From Gammaproteobacteria bacterium (GTDB lineage Bacteria; Pseudomonadota; Gammaproteobacteria; HK1), in the NCBI GenBank assembly GCA_009937425.1, contig JAACFO010000037.1, forward strand, positions 1 to 32,602: DNA of 32,602 bases, given 5' to 3'. The position numbers and the translations under genes are program-made. Positions 23,643 to 32,602 of this stretch are shown here, piece after piece (the first letter of the stretch is position 1; each line of letters starts with the position of its first letter). The notes beneath the pieces were generated by a model. It ran no database searches. It was given only the letters and a program-made list of their open reading frames with translations, and was not told the DNA's origin.

Positions 23643-23658
23643 GGGCCCGTATCTTGCT
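23643..23658 (+). promoter_or_regulatory. Promoter of moaA-fdhD, sigma-54-type or extended -10
   Basis: GGGCCCG-TATC-TTGCT keeps GG-N10-GC and a perfect -12 block but only 5 of 7 bases of the -24 block. The same place also offers an extended -10 element, TGCTATACA (23655-23663), for sigma-70. Either gives a start near 23670 and a leader of about 50 bases. Confidence 0.5.
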
Positions 23659-23720
23659 ATACACTAGCCGCACGTGCCGCCCGGCGGGCATGCAGCGTGG
23701 TTGTTGGAGACTGCAACGAG

Positions 23721-24731
23721 ATGGCGACGACGGATAACAACAGTAAACGGCTCGTGGATCGATTCGGTCGCCACGTCAGTTACGCGCGCCTGTCGGTGAC
23801 CGACCGCTGCGATTTCCGTTGCGTCTACTGCATGAGCGAGGACATGACCTTCCTGCCCCGCGCCCAGGTGCTGACCCTGGAAGAGATCTATACCCTGGCG
23901 CGGACATTCACCGAGCTCGGCGTCACCAAGCTGCGGCTTACCGGCGGTGAGCCCCTGGTGCGGCGGAACATACTCTGGCTGGTGCGCGAGATCGGTAAGC
24001 TACCGGGACTCGGGGAACTTGTCCTCACCACTAACGGGTCGCAGCTGGACCGGCTCGCCGAGCCCTTGAGCGACGCCGGCGTCAAGCGCATCAACCTAAG
24101 CCTCGACAGCCTCCATGAGGGGCGTTTTCGCACCATTACCCGGGTTGGTGATTTGAACAAGGTGTTGCGCGGCATCGAAGCCGCCAGGGCCGCCGGCTTC
24201 AAAAGACTGAAACTGAACACCGTCATCCTCAAAAACCGCAATGAGGACGAGATCCTGGATCTGGTGAATTATGTGGTCGAGCGCGGCATGGACATCAGCT
24301 TCATCGAGGAGATGCCCCTTGGCCTTGTGGACGACCACAATCGCGCGTTGACCTTTTACTCCAGCGACCAGGTGCGCCGGGACATCGAGACCCGCTATCG
24401 CCTGGTTCCAACCACCGAAACCACCGGCGGGCCGGCTCGCTACTTCCAGGTGGCGGACACGGACTCCCGGGTCGGATTTATTTCACCCCACAGCCATAAC
24501 TTCTGCGAATCCTGCAATCGCGTGCGTGTCACGGTGCAGGGAAATCTGTTGTTGTGCCTGGGCCAGGAGCATTCGGTGGATCTGCGCCACGTTCTTCGCG
24601 CCAATCCCGGCGATGACGCACGCCTGAGGCAGGCGATCATCGACTCCATGGCCATCAAGCCCGAGGGGCATGATTTCGACCTCAACCGGCAGGTGGTCAT
24701 CATGCGTCACATGAGCGTCACCGGCGGATAG
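23721..24731 (+). CDS. moaA: GTP 3',8-cyclase MoaA
   Basis: This 336-residue radical SAM enzyme performs the first step of molybdenum-cofactor synthesis, converting GTP to 3',8-cyclo-H2GTP. The radical SAM cluster motif is C30-x3-C34-x2-C37 ([11 protein letters not shown]). The second, substrate-binding [4Fe-4S] site is [21 protein letters not shown] near residue 260-280. The protein ends in SVTGG, the double Gly tail needed by MoaA. The ATG at 23721 is chosen; a long upstream extension of the frame is antisense to the DUF3305 gene. It heads a plus-strand unit with fdhD and a regulator, so cofactor synthesis is tied to FDH. Other moa genes are not in the window. Confidence 0.96.
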   Translation: MATTDNNSKRLVDRFGRHVSYARLSVTDRCDFRCVYCMSEDMTFLPRAQVLTLEEIYTLARTFTELGVTKLRLTGGEPLVRRNILWLVREIGKLPGLGELVLTTNGSQLDRLAEPLSDAGVKRINLSLDSLHEGRFRTITRVGDLNKVLRGIEAARAAGFKRLKLNTVILKNRNEDEILDLVNYVVERGMDISFIEEMPLGLVDDHNRALTFYSSDQVRRDIETRYRLVPTTETTGGPARYFQVADTDSRVGFISPHSHNFCESCNRVRVTVQGNLLLCLGQEHSVDLRHVLRANPGDDARLRQAIIDSMAIKPEGHDFDLNRQVVIMRHMSVTGG

Positions 24732-24758
24732 CGGCGCGCCGGGCCGCAGGCCAATTCC

Positions 24759-25649
24759 ATGCCCGAATCCCAAAGACCCTACCGCCCACAAATGAGCGAG
24801 GCGGGCCTCGCCCCCACCCACGCGGTACAAGCGGTGGACGAGCAGGGTGAAGGGCGCGACATGGAGGTCGCCGGCGAATTTCCCCTCACCATCAAGGTGG
24901 ATGACCGGGAGGTGGTGACGCTCATGACGTTGGGCACCTATCCCGAGGCCCTGACCCTGGGGTATTTGCGCAACCAGCGACTGGTGGAGGATATCGAAAG
25001 CATTCGCTCGGTGGAGGTGGACTGGGAGCGCGAGCAGGTGGCGGTCAGCACGGTGGACGGCACCGGCATCGTCGACTGGGAGGAAAAGCTCTCGGGCCGC
25101 ACGGTAACCACGGGCTGCGGCCAGGGCACGGTGTTCAGCTGCACTCTGGATGAGCTCTATAGCTGGCGCGTGCCCCACGTCAGCCTCAAGCAATCGCGCA
25201 TTTATGAGCTACTGCGCGAGATTGCCTCTTACAACGAGGTTTATAAACGCGCCGGCGCCGTGCACGGCTGCGCGCTCTGCCTGGACACCGACATCATCAC
25301 CTTCATCGAGGACGTGGGACGCCACAATGCAGCGGACGCGATTTCCGGTTTGATGTGGCTCGATGGGCTGGGTGGCGGCGACAAAATTTTTTACACCACC
25401 GGCCGACTGACTTCCGAAATCGTCATGAAGGTAGCGCACATGGGGATCCCGGCACTGTTGTCCCGATCCGGGGTAACCCACATGGGTCTGGAGCTTGCCC
25501 AGGACCTGGGGCTGATCATGATCGCGCGGGCCAAGGGCAAGCACTTTCTCGTTTATAACGGCGCCGACCAGATCGAATTCGACGCGCGCCCGCCACGCAC
25601 ACCGGGCTCGCGCAAACGCCGTTCGGGTCCGCCGGTGGCCGCGGCCTGA
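24759..25649 (+). CDS. fdhD: Formate dehydrogenase accessory sulfurtransferase FdhD
   Basis: This 296-residue cytosolic protein transfers sulfur to the bis-MGD cofactor of FDH, making the enzyme active. Family motifs are visible: PLTIKVDDREVVTLMTLGTYPEALTLGYL, the catalytic loop TTGCGQGTVFSC, EDVGRHNAADAISG, and FYTTGRLTSEIVMKVAHMGIPALLSRS. In E. coli FdhD the loop has a CxxC pair; here only Cys120 remains (C-G-Q-G) and a different CxxC (C171, C174) lies in VHGCALC. This looks like the variant group found with FdhX/DUF3305-type loci. It follows moaA by 27 bp. The basic C-terminal tail (GSRKRRSG) is unusual. Confidence 0.93.
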   Translation: MPESQRPYRPQMSEAGLAPTHAVQAVDEQGEGRDMEVAGEFPLTIKVDDREVVTLMTLGTYPEALTLGYLRNQRLVEDIESIRSVEVDWEREQVAVSTVDGTGIVDWEEKLSGRTVTTGCGQGTVFSCTLDELYSWRVPHVSLKQSRIYELLREIASYNEVYKRAGAVHGCALCLDTDIITFIEDVGRHNAADAISGLMWLDGLGGGDKIFYTTGRLTSEIVMKVAHMGIPALLSRSGVTHMGLELAQDLGLIMIARAKGKHFLVYNGADQIEFDARPPRTPGSRKRRSGPPVAAA

Positions 25650-25661
25650 TCGGCGAAGTCC

Positions 25662-26618
25662 ATGGCGAAAGATCCGACACCTCTGCACCGCGACCCGGCA
25701 CCGGAAGCCACCGGCGACAGCACCAAGCCGCGCTTTCTGAGCGTGCGCCAGGTTGCCGAGTATCTGCAGGTCAACGAAAAAAAGATCTACTCCCTGGCGA
25801 GCGAGGGCAAGATCCCCGGCACCAAGATTACCGGCAAATGGCTGTTCCCCCGTGAGCTCGTGGACCAGTGGCTGCTGGAATCGAGCCACGGCGGCGTGCT
25901 CATCGATCGCTTGATGCTGGCCGGCAGCGATGACGCGCTGTTGCACCGTGTGCTCGGCAACCTTGCCCTGGAGGTGCAGGCCCGCGCGCTGTTCAGCTAC
26001 ACACCCACGGGAACACGGCTTGGCTTATCACTGTTGGCTTCGGGACGCGCCGACGCCTGCAGCATCCACTGGGGACCCGCCGAGGAAAGTCATCTGCGTC
26101 ACCCGGCGCTGATCAGCGGCTTTGCGCAGCATCATCAATGGGTACTGGTGCGCGGCTTTCGCCGGGAGCAGGGGCTTTTGGTATCGCCGGCAATCGCCGA
26201 GAAAACGCCCACGGTGGATGCGCTGCTCGCTTCGAACTATCCATGGGTGCTGCGCCAGGACGGCGCCGGCTCCCAGCGTTTCTTTCAGGAAATGCTGGCG
26301 CACCAGGGGGCGTCCAGCGACGACCTCAACGTCATCGGGCGCGCCAACTCCGAACGCGATGCAGCCACTACCATCGCCATGGGCGCCGCCGATATAGCAC
26401 CGGGCGCACGCTCGGCCGCCACCGAGGCGGGGCTCGTCTTCGTACCCATCGGTTGGGAAGCCTTCGATTTTGCCCTCTACCGCGGAATCTACTTCCGCAC
26501 CCTTTTCCAACGCCTTCTGGACGAACTCAAGACCCCGGCCACCCACGACATGGCGCGCGCCCTGGGCGGTTACGATTTGAGCGAGGTGGGAAAACTCGTC
26601 TGGGCGAGCCAGGGGTAA
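25662..26618 (+). CDS. HTH regulator with periplasmic-binding-like ligand domain (molybdate/tungstate-type)
   Basis: This 318-residue one-component regulator has an excisionase/MerR-like helix-turn-helix at about 25-70 (LSVRQVAEYLQVNEKKIYSL, then KITGKWLFPRELVDQWL). A PBP_like ligand-binding domain of the type linked to ModA/LysR folds follows at about 85-300. The ligand domain contains LLASGRADACSIHW and GAADIAPGARSAATEAGLVFVPIGWE. Relatives are annotated as molybdate- or tungstate-responsive regulators, which fits a locus with moaA, fdhD and tupABC; the ligand here is inferred. It is 12 bp after fdhD and probably in the same transcript. No signal peptide, so it is cytosolic. Confidence 0.82.
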   Translation: MAKDPTPLHRDPAPEATGDSTKPRFLSVRQVAEYLQVNEKKIYSLASEGKIPGTKITGKWLFPRELVDQWLLESSHGGVLIDRLMLAGSDDALLHRVLGNLALEVQARALFSYTPTGTRLGLSLLASGRADACSIHWGPAEESHLRHPALISGFAQHHQWVLVRGFRREQGLLVSPAIAEKTPTVDALLASNYPWVLRQDGAGSQRFFQEMLAHQGASSDDLNVIGRANSERDAATTIAMGAADIAPGARSAATEAGLVFVPIGWEAFDFALYRGIYFRTLFQRLLDELKTPATHDMARALGGYDLSEVGKLVWASQG

Positions 26619-26627
26619 CGACCGTCC

Positions 26628-26652
26628 AGGGACAGATTTCAAATCTGTCCCT
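26628..26652. terminator. Perfect 12-bp inverted repeat between convergent genes (terminator or dispersed repeat)
   Basis: AGGGACAGATTT (26628-26639) and its exact complement (26641-26652) are separated by one base. It lies between two convergent genes, so a bidirectional terminator is likely, though the T-run is weak (CTCTT). The sequence also resembles a dispersed palindromic repeat common in proteobacterial genomes. Confidence 0.6.
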
Positions 26653-26653
26653 C

Positions 26654-26860
26654 TTACTCCAGCGCAATATCGTCTTCGATATCCAACTCGATGCCGACTT
26701 CCGGCACGCGCAGGGTAACCGTGGCGTGCAATTTTCCGTTGCTGCTCAAATCACCGCTGGCGATGGCGCTGCGCACCGCGGTTTCGATCTCCCGTTGCGA
26801 TGTGATGCCGACTTTCTTGAGAAACTTCCTGATTTGCAGGTTAAAAGTGTCTTCGTTCAT
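26654..26860 (-). CDS. DUF6494 family small protein
   Basis: This 68-residue cytosolic protein begins MNEDTFNLQIRKFLKKVGITSQREIE, a pattern I associate with DUF6494, and ends with a short acidic beta region (VPEVGIELDIEDDIALE). The ATG at 26860 is preceded by GGAGACATCG with good spacing; an upstream start at 26908 would overlap the histidine kinase gene. It lies 28 bp after the kinase stop and should be in the same transcript. Function unknown; the family name is from memory. Confidence 0.75.
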   Translation of the reverse strand: MNEDTFNLQIRKFLKKVGITSQREIETAVRSAIASGDLSSNGKLHATVTLRVPEVGIELDIEDDIALE

Positions 26861-26888
26861 CGATGTCTCCTCATGGGTTCGAGCTGGC

Positions 26889-28961
26889 TCAAGCGGATGC
26901 GTCGGCATGCATCGGTGTCTTGTCGCCGAGGAATACCGGCCGTTCAGGCAACAACACTTCGAATGTCGTACCCCGACCGGGCTCCGATGTCACCGCTATG
27001 TCTCCGCCGTAGCGCCGCAGCAGCCCGTAGCTTACCGACAGACCGAGACCCGTGCCGCCCACCCGTTTGGTGGTGAAAAAGGGATCGAAAACCCGCGGCA
27101 GATGCTCCGCCGAAATTCCTCTGCCCTGATCGCTGATGCTGATGGCGACGCCGCTGCCTCCTTCACAGTTGCGCGTGCTGATTGCGATGCGGCCTCCCGA
27201 ATCCGATGCGTGGGCAGCGTTTACCAGCAGGTTGACGAGCACCTGCTTCAGTTCCTGCGCATTGATGGTAATGCTGTTGGTCGCTTCGTAGTGGGTGTCC
27301 ACGCGCAGGCTCTTGGCGGCCAGTTCGTGCTCGACGAGAATCAGCGTCTCGTCGACGAGCCGGTTCGGTTCCACCTCCTGAAGCTCGGCGGAATACTGGG
27401 ATGGCCGCGAGTAGCGGAGCAACTTGTCGACGATTGCGTGGATGCGCGCGATCTGCTCGAGGACCAAATCCACTTCCACCTGAACGCGGTCGAGGTCACT
27501 ACCCAACTCCTGGCGCAGAACATCCATGTTGCCCTGGATGACTGCGATGGGATTGTTGATCTCGTGGGCGACACCGGCGGTAAGCTCTCCCAGCGCAGCG
27601 AGCTTCTCCGCCACCACTAATTGCTGGCGCGCTGCTTCGAGTTGCGCGATGGTTTCTTCCAGGCGTTGATTTTTTTCCTTGAGTTCACTGGTACGCTCGT
27701 CCACCGTGCTCTCGAGACGCTCGGCTGCCTGCCTGATCTGCTCATTTCGCACAGTCAACAGATTCAGGGTCGCGTCGAACTGCGCGGCCAGTTCGCCAAT
27801 CTCATCGTCCTTTGCGAGATTTCCCACACGCTTGTCCTTGCCATTGCGGATATCGCGCACCACCGCCGCAATGGATTCGATGGGTTTGAAAATGCTCTTG
27901 GCGCCGCGCACTACGACCAGAGACGCGATCAGCATGCCGAGCAACAACAACACCAGCGCCGCACCGAGGGTGTGGTAATAAGCGTGACGAAAGGGCGCCT
28001 CCAGAAAACCCGTGTACAGCATGCCGACGCGCTTACCGTAAACATCGACGACGGGTTCGTAGGCCGAGATGTACCAGTCGTTGACGACGAACGCATAGTC
28101 GACCCAGGTACGACCCTGCTCGAGTACATGATTGCGCACAACCGCCGATACCCGGGTGCCCAGTGCCCGCTCACCGGGACTGACCGGTACGTTGGTGCTG
28201 ATGCTCACGTCATCGAGAAACAACGTGACGGTGCCGATGCTCCCCTGGGCCAGACTATCGGGGCCGTAGACGAGGTTGCGAATTTCGTCCACCAGGCCAA
28301 AGCTGTTGTTGAGCACCACGCCGCCATCGAGTAACGCCACCATCGTGCCCTTGGGATCGCGCACGGGCACGATGGCGCGAATGAGCATTGCGCGATCCTC
28401 GAGGGTGCGGTCGCTTGGCGCGGCACGCGGAGTTTCCACTAACGGTATGCGCACGGCGCCGGCGAGCTGCGGACTTTCGTTTTGCAAATCCTGCGCAGAA
28501 TAAATCTCGATATCGACCCCGGGTGTGCCCCAGGTGACAACCTGACGGTGTAAAGGGCCGAGCTTGCTGGCGCCCGCCGGCGCCAGATTATGGGTGAGTA
28601 TCCAACGGCCGTGAAGATCGGTGACATTGACGAAATCGAAGCCCGTGGTCTCGCGCATGACAGCAAGCTGGTCCTGGATGCGATCCACATCGCGGTTGGC
28701 GAAGGCCGTGTAGAAGGCATGGGAAGCGGCCAACTGCTCCAGCTGACTGAGATAATCACGTTGCAGCCGGACGAAGCTCGCGTGGGCCACGTTCAAATCC
28801 GTATTGACCCGGCGCAGAAGCTGATTCTGGCTGAAGTCCTGGCTCCAATAGACAACGAAGCCCACGGTCAGGAAGGCGATCATGAACATGGGAAACAAGA
28901 CCAGGAGCAGAAGCTTGTAGCGCAGACTTCCGGCGATCTTGCGTTTTACAGAACTCCACAT
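26889..28961 (-). CDS. Membrane sensor histidine kinase (Cache-HAMP-HisKA-HATPase)
   Basis: This 690-residue kinase has a transmembrane helix at about 15-39, a large periplasmic sensor of Cache type (40-330, with TTGFDFVNVTDLHGRW and WVDYAFVVNDWYISAYEPVVD), a second helix at 332-352 and a HAMP domain to about 405. A coiled coil (405-450) leads to HisKA with phospho-acceptor His466 in GVAHEINNPI. The ATPase part has the N box LVNLLVNAAHAS, G1 DQGRGI and G2 GTGLGLS. All key residues are present. It lies 63 bp after the response regulator gene, its likely partner. The signal is unknown; neighbours suggest formate, oxyanion or redox status. Confidence 0.93.
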   Translation of the reverse strand: MWSSVKRKIAGSLRYKLLLLVLFPMFMIAFLTVGFVVYWSQDFSQNQLLRRVNTDLNVAHASFVRLQRDYLSQLEQLAASHAFYTAFANRDVDRIQDQLAVMRETTGFDFVNVTDLHGRWILTHNLAPAGASKLGPLHRQVVTWGTPGVDIEIYSAQDLQNESPQLAGAVRIPLVETPRAAPSDRTLEDRAMLIRAIVPVRDPKGTMVALLDGGVVLNNSFGLVDEIRNLVYGPDSLAQGSIGTVTLFLDDVSISTNVPVSPGERALGTRVSAVVRNHVLEQGRTWVDYAFVVNDWYISAYEPVVDVYGKRVGMLYTGFLEAPFRHAYYHTLGAALVLLLLGMLIASLVVVRGAKSIFKPIESIAAVVRDIRNGKDKRVGNLAKDDEIGELAAQFDATLNLLTVRNEQIRQAAERLESTVDERTSELKEKNQRLEETIAQLEAARQQLVVAEKLAALGELTAGVAHEINNPIAVIQGNMDVLRQELGSDLDRVQVEVDLVLEQIARIHAIVDKLLRYSRPSQYSAELQEVEPNRLVDETLILVEHELAAKSLRVDTHYEATNSITINAQELKQVLVNLLVNAAHASDSGGRIAISTRNCEGGSGVAISISDQGRGISAEHLPRVFDPFFTTKRVGGTGLGLSVSYGLLRRYGGDIAVTSEPGRGTTFEVLLPERPVFLGDKTPMHADASA

Positions 28962-29024
28962 GGAACCGGTCCCGCGTTTACGCTGCCTTCATGGTCGCAC
29001 TGACACCCTGCGCAGACCCCGGCA

Positions 29025-30428
<1,404 letters not shown>

Positions 30429-30541
30429 ACTGTTTGATCTCGCTGTTATTCGACAATGCCGGGGGAGACACCTGCCCCGCACCTGCCCGTGAGAGAAGAA
30501 TGACCAGGACGGTGCATTTTGTCATGGATGCCTGCCACCTG

Positions 30542-30592
30542 TGGGTCAAAATGAACCAACAACAGGCCGCGACACCGGGTCAGAACGGCCAG
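30542..30592. promoter_or_regulatory. 17-bp candidate activator sites upstream of tup promoter
   Basis: TGGGTCAAAATGAACCA (30542-30558) is an imperfect dyad centred about 111 bp upstream of the predicted tup start, and it shares 13 of 17 bases with the torD-upstream site. A weaker copy starting CGGGTCAGAA lies at 30576-30592, 34 bp downstream. Confidence 0.5.
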
Positions 30593-30634
30593 TCTATGCC
30601 ACAAGCCCCGGAATCTGCAAAAGACAAGGGTGCC

Positions 30635-30650
30635 TGGCACCAATCTTGCT
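30635..30650 (+). promoter_or_regulatory. Sigma-54-type promoter for tupABC
   Basis: TGGCACC-AATC-TTGCT matches the consensus TGGCACG-N4-TTGCW at 11 of 12 fixed positions, with perfect GG-N10-GC. The predicted start, near 30661, gives a leader of about 153 bases. The -24 part also lies in the small palindrome GGTGCCTGGCACC, so chance or a repeat origin cannot be excluded. Confidence 0.65.
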
Positions 30651-30813
30651 GTATTGCTAAAGCGAACGGGTCCCGGCCACGAGGGCATTAAGTCAAGAGG
30701 CGCCGCAAGAGGTGCCCGGTACCTGTGGCGTCTGTCTTGCCTTATTGAGTCGGTGAAGGGTTCGCGGCTGTGGGGGTAGCGGCCGGGCACATGCTCTCTG
30801 GAGAAGAAACGCA

Positions 30814-31638
30814 ATGAAATCAACCGCTGTGCTGCGGTGCCTCGTGGCAACGGTGACAATTCTGCTCAGCTGCCCGGGCAGCGCCTATTCCGCCCAAGCC
30901 CTGCGCCTGGCCACCACCACCAGCACCGAGAATTCCGGCCTGCTGAATTATTTGCTGCCCGTGTTCGAGAAGCACAGCGGCATGTCGGTGCACGTCATCG
31001 CCGTGGGTACCGGCAAGGCGCTGCGCATCGCCCGCGCCGGCGATGTGGACGTGGTCATGGTGCACGCGCGCCCCGCTGAGCAGCGCTTCGTCACGGACGG
31101 TCACGGTGTCGACCGGCGCGAGTTCATGTACAACGATTTCGTCATCGTGGGTCCGGGGACCGATCCCGCGGGTGTGGGCAAGACCGATTCCGTCACTGAA
31201 GCCCTGCACAACATCGCTTCCTCCGCCAGCCGCTTCGTGTCCCGGGGCGACGATTCCGGCACCCACAAGAAAGAACTCGCCCTGTGGCAGATGATCGACA
31301 GCAGGCCCGCCGGTGACTGGTATCTGGAATCGGGCATGGGCATGGGCAAAGTGCTGCAGATGGCATCGGAACTCGATGCCTACACGATGACGGATCGCGG
31401 CACCTGGCTCGCCTATCGCGGCCACCTGGAACTCGCCTTGCTGCTGCAAGGCGACCCGCCGCTGTTCAATCCCTACGGGATCATCGCTGTCAATCCCGCG
31501 CGCCATCCCGACGTCAACTACACCGGCGCCACGGTGCTCATCGAATGGCTGGCGTCACCGGAGGGTCAGAAGATGATCGCGCAATACAGGGTCGACGGTC
31601 AGAGCTTGTTTCACCCCTTGCTCATTCCCGAAGAATAA
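30814..31638 (+). CDS. tupA: Tungstate ABC transporter, periplasmic binding protein TupA
   Basis: This 274-residue protein captures tungstate (possibly molybdate) in the periplasm. The signal peptide covers about residues 1-28. The TupA hallmark TTTSTENSG follows at the mature start; in known TupA this loop contacts the oxyanion. Further family segments are GTGKALRIARAGDVDVVMVHARPAE, MYNDFVIVGPGTDPAGV, FVSRGDDSGTHKKE and YTMTDRGTWLAYR. Length fits. GGAG lies upstream of the ATG. tupB follows after 3 bp. The predicted sigma-54 promoter and proximity to FDH and moaA suggest that metal uptake is induced with FDH. Confidence 0.93.
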   Translation: MKSTAVLRCLVATVTILLSCPGSAYSAQALRLATTTSTENSGLLNYLLPVFEKHSGMSVHVIAVGTGKALRIARAGDVDVVMVHARPAEQRFVTDGHGVDRREFMYNDFVIVGPGTDPAGVGKTDSVTEALHNIASSASRFVSRGDDSGTHKKELALWQMIDSRPAGDWYLESGMGMGKVLQMASELDAYTMTDRGTWLAYRGHLELALLLQGDPPLFNPYGIIAVNPARHPDVNYTGATVLIEWLASPEGQKMIAQYRVDGQSLFHPLLIPEE

Positions 31639-31641
31639 GTC

Positions 31642-32340
31642 ATGGGGGAAATCCTGCGTGCAACAGGTGACGCGTTAGTCCTGCTGTTTTCCTGGGAGCC
31701 GGCGTTGTGGGACATCATCGGCATCTCCTTCAGCGTATCCCTGCGCGCCATACTGATAAGTGCACCCCTGGCTATTGTGGTCGCTTTTGTGCTCACCATC
31801 GGCCGCTTTCCCGGACGCCGGGCGCTGATTTCATTTTTCAATTCGCTGATGGCGGTACCGGCCGTGGTAGTAGGCTTGACCGTCTATTTGTTGCTGTCGC
31901 GCAGCGGTCCCATGGGTGATCTCAAGCTGCTGTTCACCCAGACGGCGATGATCATCGGCCAGATCACCCTCGCCTTCCCGTTGCTGGTGGCCATGAGCCA
32001 CGCAGCGTTACAGGCGGCAGAGAAAGACGCCTGGGAGACCGCCATCACCCTGGGCGCCAAGCCGTGGCAGGCGATGTTGACCATCATGCGCGAGGTGCGC
32101 TTCGGACTGCTGGCCGCGGTGATCGCGGGCTTTGCGCGGATAATCGCCGAAGTTGGCTGCTCCATGATGGTAGGCGGCAACATCCTCGGCGTAACCCGCA
32201 ACATCCCCACCGCCATTGCCCTGGAAACCAGCAAGGGGGAGTTCATCCAGGGCATCGCCCTCGGCATGGTATTGCTGTTTCTGGCACTATTCCTGAACCT
32301 GCTTTTGTCTTTCGTACAGGGTAAAGGTGAGCTCACGTGA
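31642..32340 (+). CDS. tupB: Tungstate ABC transporter permease TupB
   Basis: This 232-residue inner-membrane permease has about five to six transmembrane helices (about 20-42, 55-80, 85-110, 140-165, 195-220). The cytoplasmic EAA loop that docks the ATPase is visible in AEKDAWETAITLGAKPWQAMLTIMREVR. The segment GFARIIAEVGCSMMVGGNILGVTRNIPTAI is typical of TupB/WtpB-like proteins. It is 3 bp after tupA and overlaps the start of tupC by 4 bp (GTGA), consistent with one transcript. Confidence 0.92.
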   Translation: MGEILRATGDALVLLFSWEPALWDIIGISFSVSLRAILISAPLAIVVAFVLTIGRFPGRRALISFFNSLMAVPAVVVGLTVYLLLSRSGPMGDLKLLFTQTAMIIGQITLAFPLLVAMSHAALQAAEKDAWETAITLGAKPWQAMLTIMREVRFGLLAAVIAGFARIIAEVGCSMMVGGNILGVTRNIPTAIALETSKGEFIQGIALGMVLLFLALFLNLLLSFVQGKGELT

Positions 32341-32602
32341 ACGGCTCGGTGATCCGTCTAGAGGGTGTGAAGATGCGCATGGGTGGCGAGCCGCTGCTCG
32401 ACATTGCGCGCTTCGAGCTGCCCAGTGGTAGCTGCACGATTCTGAGCGGTAGGAACGGCGCCGGTAAGACCACCTTGTTGAAAATCGCCGCTGGATTGCT
32501 ACGGCCCGACGCAGCCAGTGTGCAAACCGGCAGCGGCAGCCTCGATTGGCGCAGCGCGCGGCCGATGCTCAGAACACACAGCATCTACATGCATCAGCAC
32601 GC
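32337..32602 (+). CDS. tupC: Tungstate ABC transporter ATPase TupC (C-terminus cut by window)
   Basis: Only the first 88 residues are in the window. GTG at 32337 overlaps the tupB stop as GTGA, with GGTGAG upstream. The Walker A motif is SGRNGAGKTTLLK (about 37-49), preceded by the usual beta strand FELPSGSCTILSG; a Q-loop-like YMHQHA is at the very end. It should power tungstate import with tupAB. Signature motif and Walker B lie outside the window. Confidence 0.9.
   Translation, partial: MNGSVIRLEGVKMRMGGEPLLDIARFELPSGSCTILSGRNGAGKTTLLKIAAGLLRPDAASVQTGSGSLDWRSARPMLRTHSIYMHQH

Larger units (their letters stand above)
30429..30813. other. 385-bp divergent regulatory region between the response regulator and tupA
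   Basis: No gene is seen. It holds the tup promoter and candidate activator sites. In the tup leader an imperfect hairpin lies at 30701-30730 (CGCC...AGGT with ACCT...GGCG). The promoter of the minus-strand response regulator gene was not found. Confidence 0.6.

Noticed and set aside
22995-23720. N-terminal extension of moaA by 242 residues
   Set aside because: The extension is antisense to DUF3305 and passes through the promoter region; MoaA similarity begins at 23721.
23670-23720. Molybdenum-cofactor riboswitch in the moaA leader
   Set aside because: The leader from the predicted start is only about 50 bases, too short for the known Moco RNA motif; only small local hairpins are seen.

Overview
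The window looks like chromosomal DNA of a GC-rich, respiring proteobacterium, most likely a gammaproteobacterium. This rests on codon usage, Shine-Dalgarno starts and the family resemblance of the proteins; no rRNA or other taxonomic marker is present. No tRNA, rRNA, CRISPR array, transposase or phage gene was found.

Layout. Positions 1-6438 are general metabolism: a truncated amino-acid ABC transporter binding protein (aapJ-like), a YbdK-type carboxylate-amine ligase, two overlapping GNAT acetyltransferases, a DUF2007/zinc-ribbon protein, a glutathione S-transferase, a glutaryl-CoA dehydrogenase and a DUF6505-like protein. Positions 6436-13895 are a patchwork: a short element with perfect terminal inverted repeats, a secreted protein joining a subtilase domain to a zincin-like HExxH tail, a biotin/lipoate-ligase-like protein, two exported ankyrin proteins, small hypothetical proteins, and a Tat-exported Rieske-like protein that has lost one expected His ligand.

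Positions 13914-32602 form one functional unit: a periplasmic, membrane-anchored molybdenum- or tungsten-dependent formate dehydrogenase with its support genes. On the minus strand lie DUF3305, DUF3306, a multi-cluster ferredoxin-like protein, a TorD-type chaperone, the small FDH-region Tat protein, fdhA (Cys active site, not selenocysteine), fdhB, two tiny lipoproteins and fdhC, ended by a strong terminator. Divergent from DUF3305 are moaA, fdhD and a HTH plus periplasmic-binding-like regulator. An NtrC-type response regulator, its membrane histidine kinase and a DUF6494 protein follow on the minus strand. Divergent from them is a tungstate-type ABC transporter, tupABC, cut by the window end.

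The most interesting observation is regulatory. Reading the intergenic regions shows sigma-54-type -24/-12 elements upstream of all four transcription units: tupABC, moaA-fdhD, DUF3305-DUF3306-ferredoxin, and torD-fdh. A related 17-bp sequence of the form TGG-N2-CAAA-N5-CCA lies roughly 90-130 bp upstream of each predicted start. With the only sigma-54 activator of the window encoded in the same cluster, this suggests a dedicated two-component, RpoN-dependent regulon that coordinates metal-oxyanion uptake, cofactor synthesis and FDH assembly. The individual elements are seen in the sequence; the regulon is inference.
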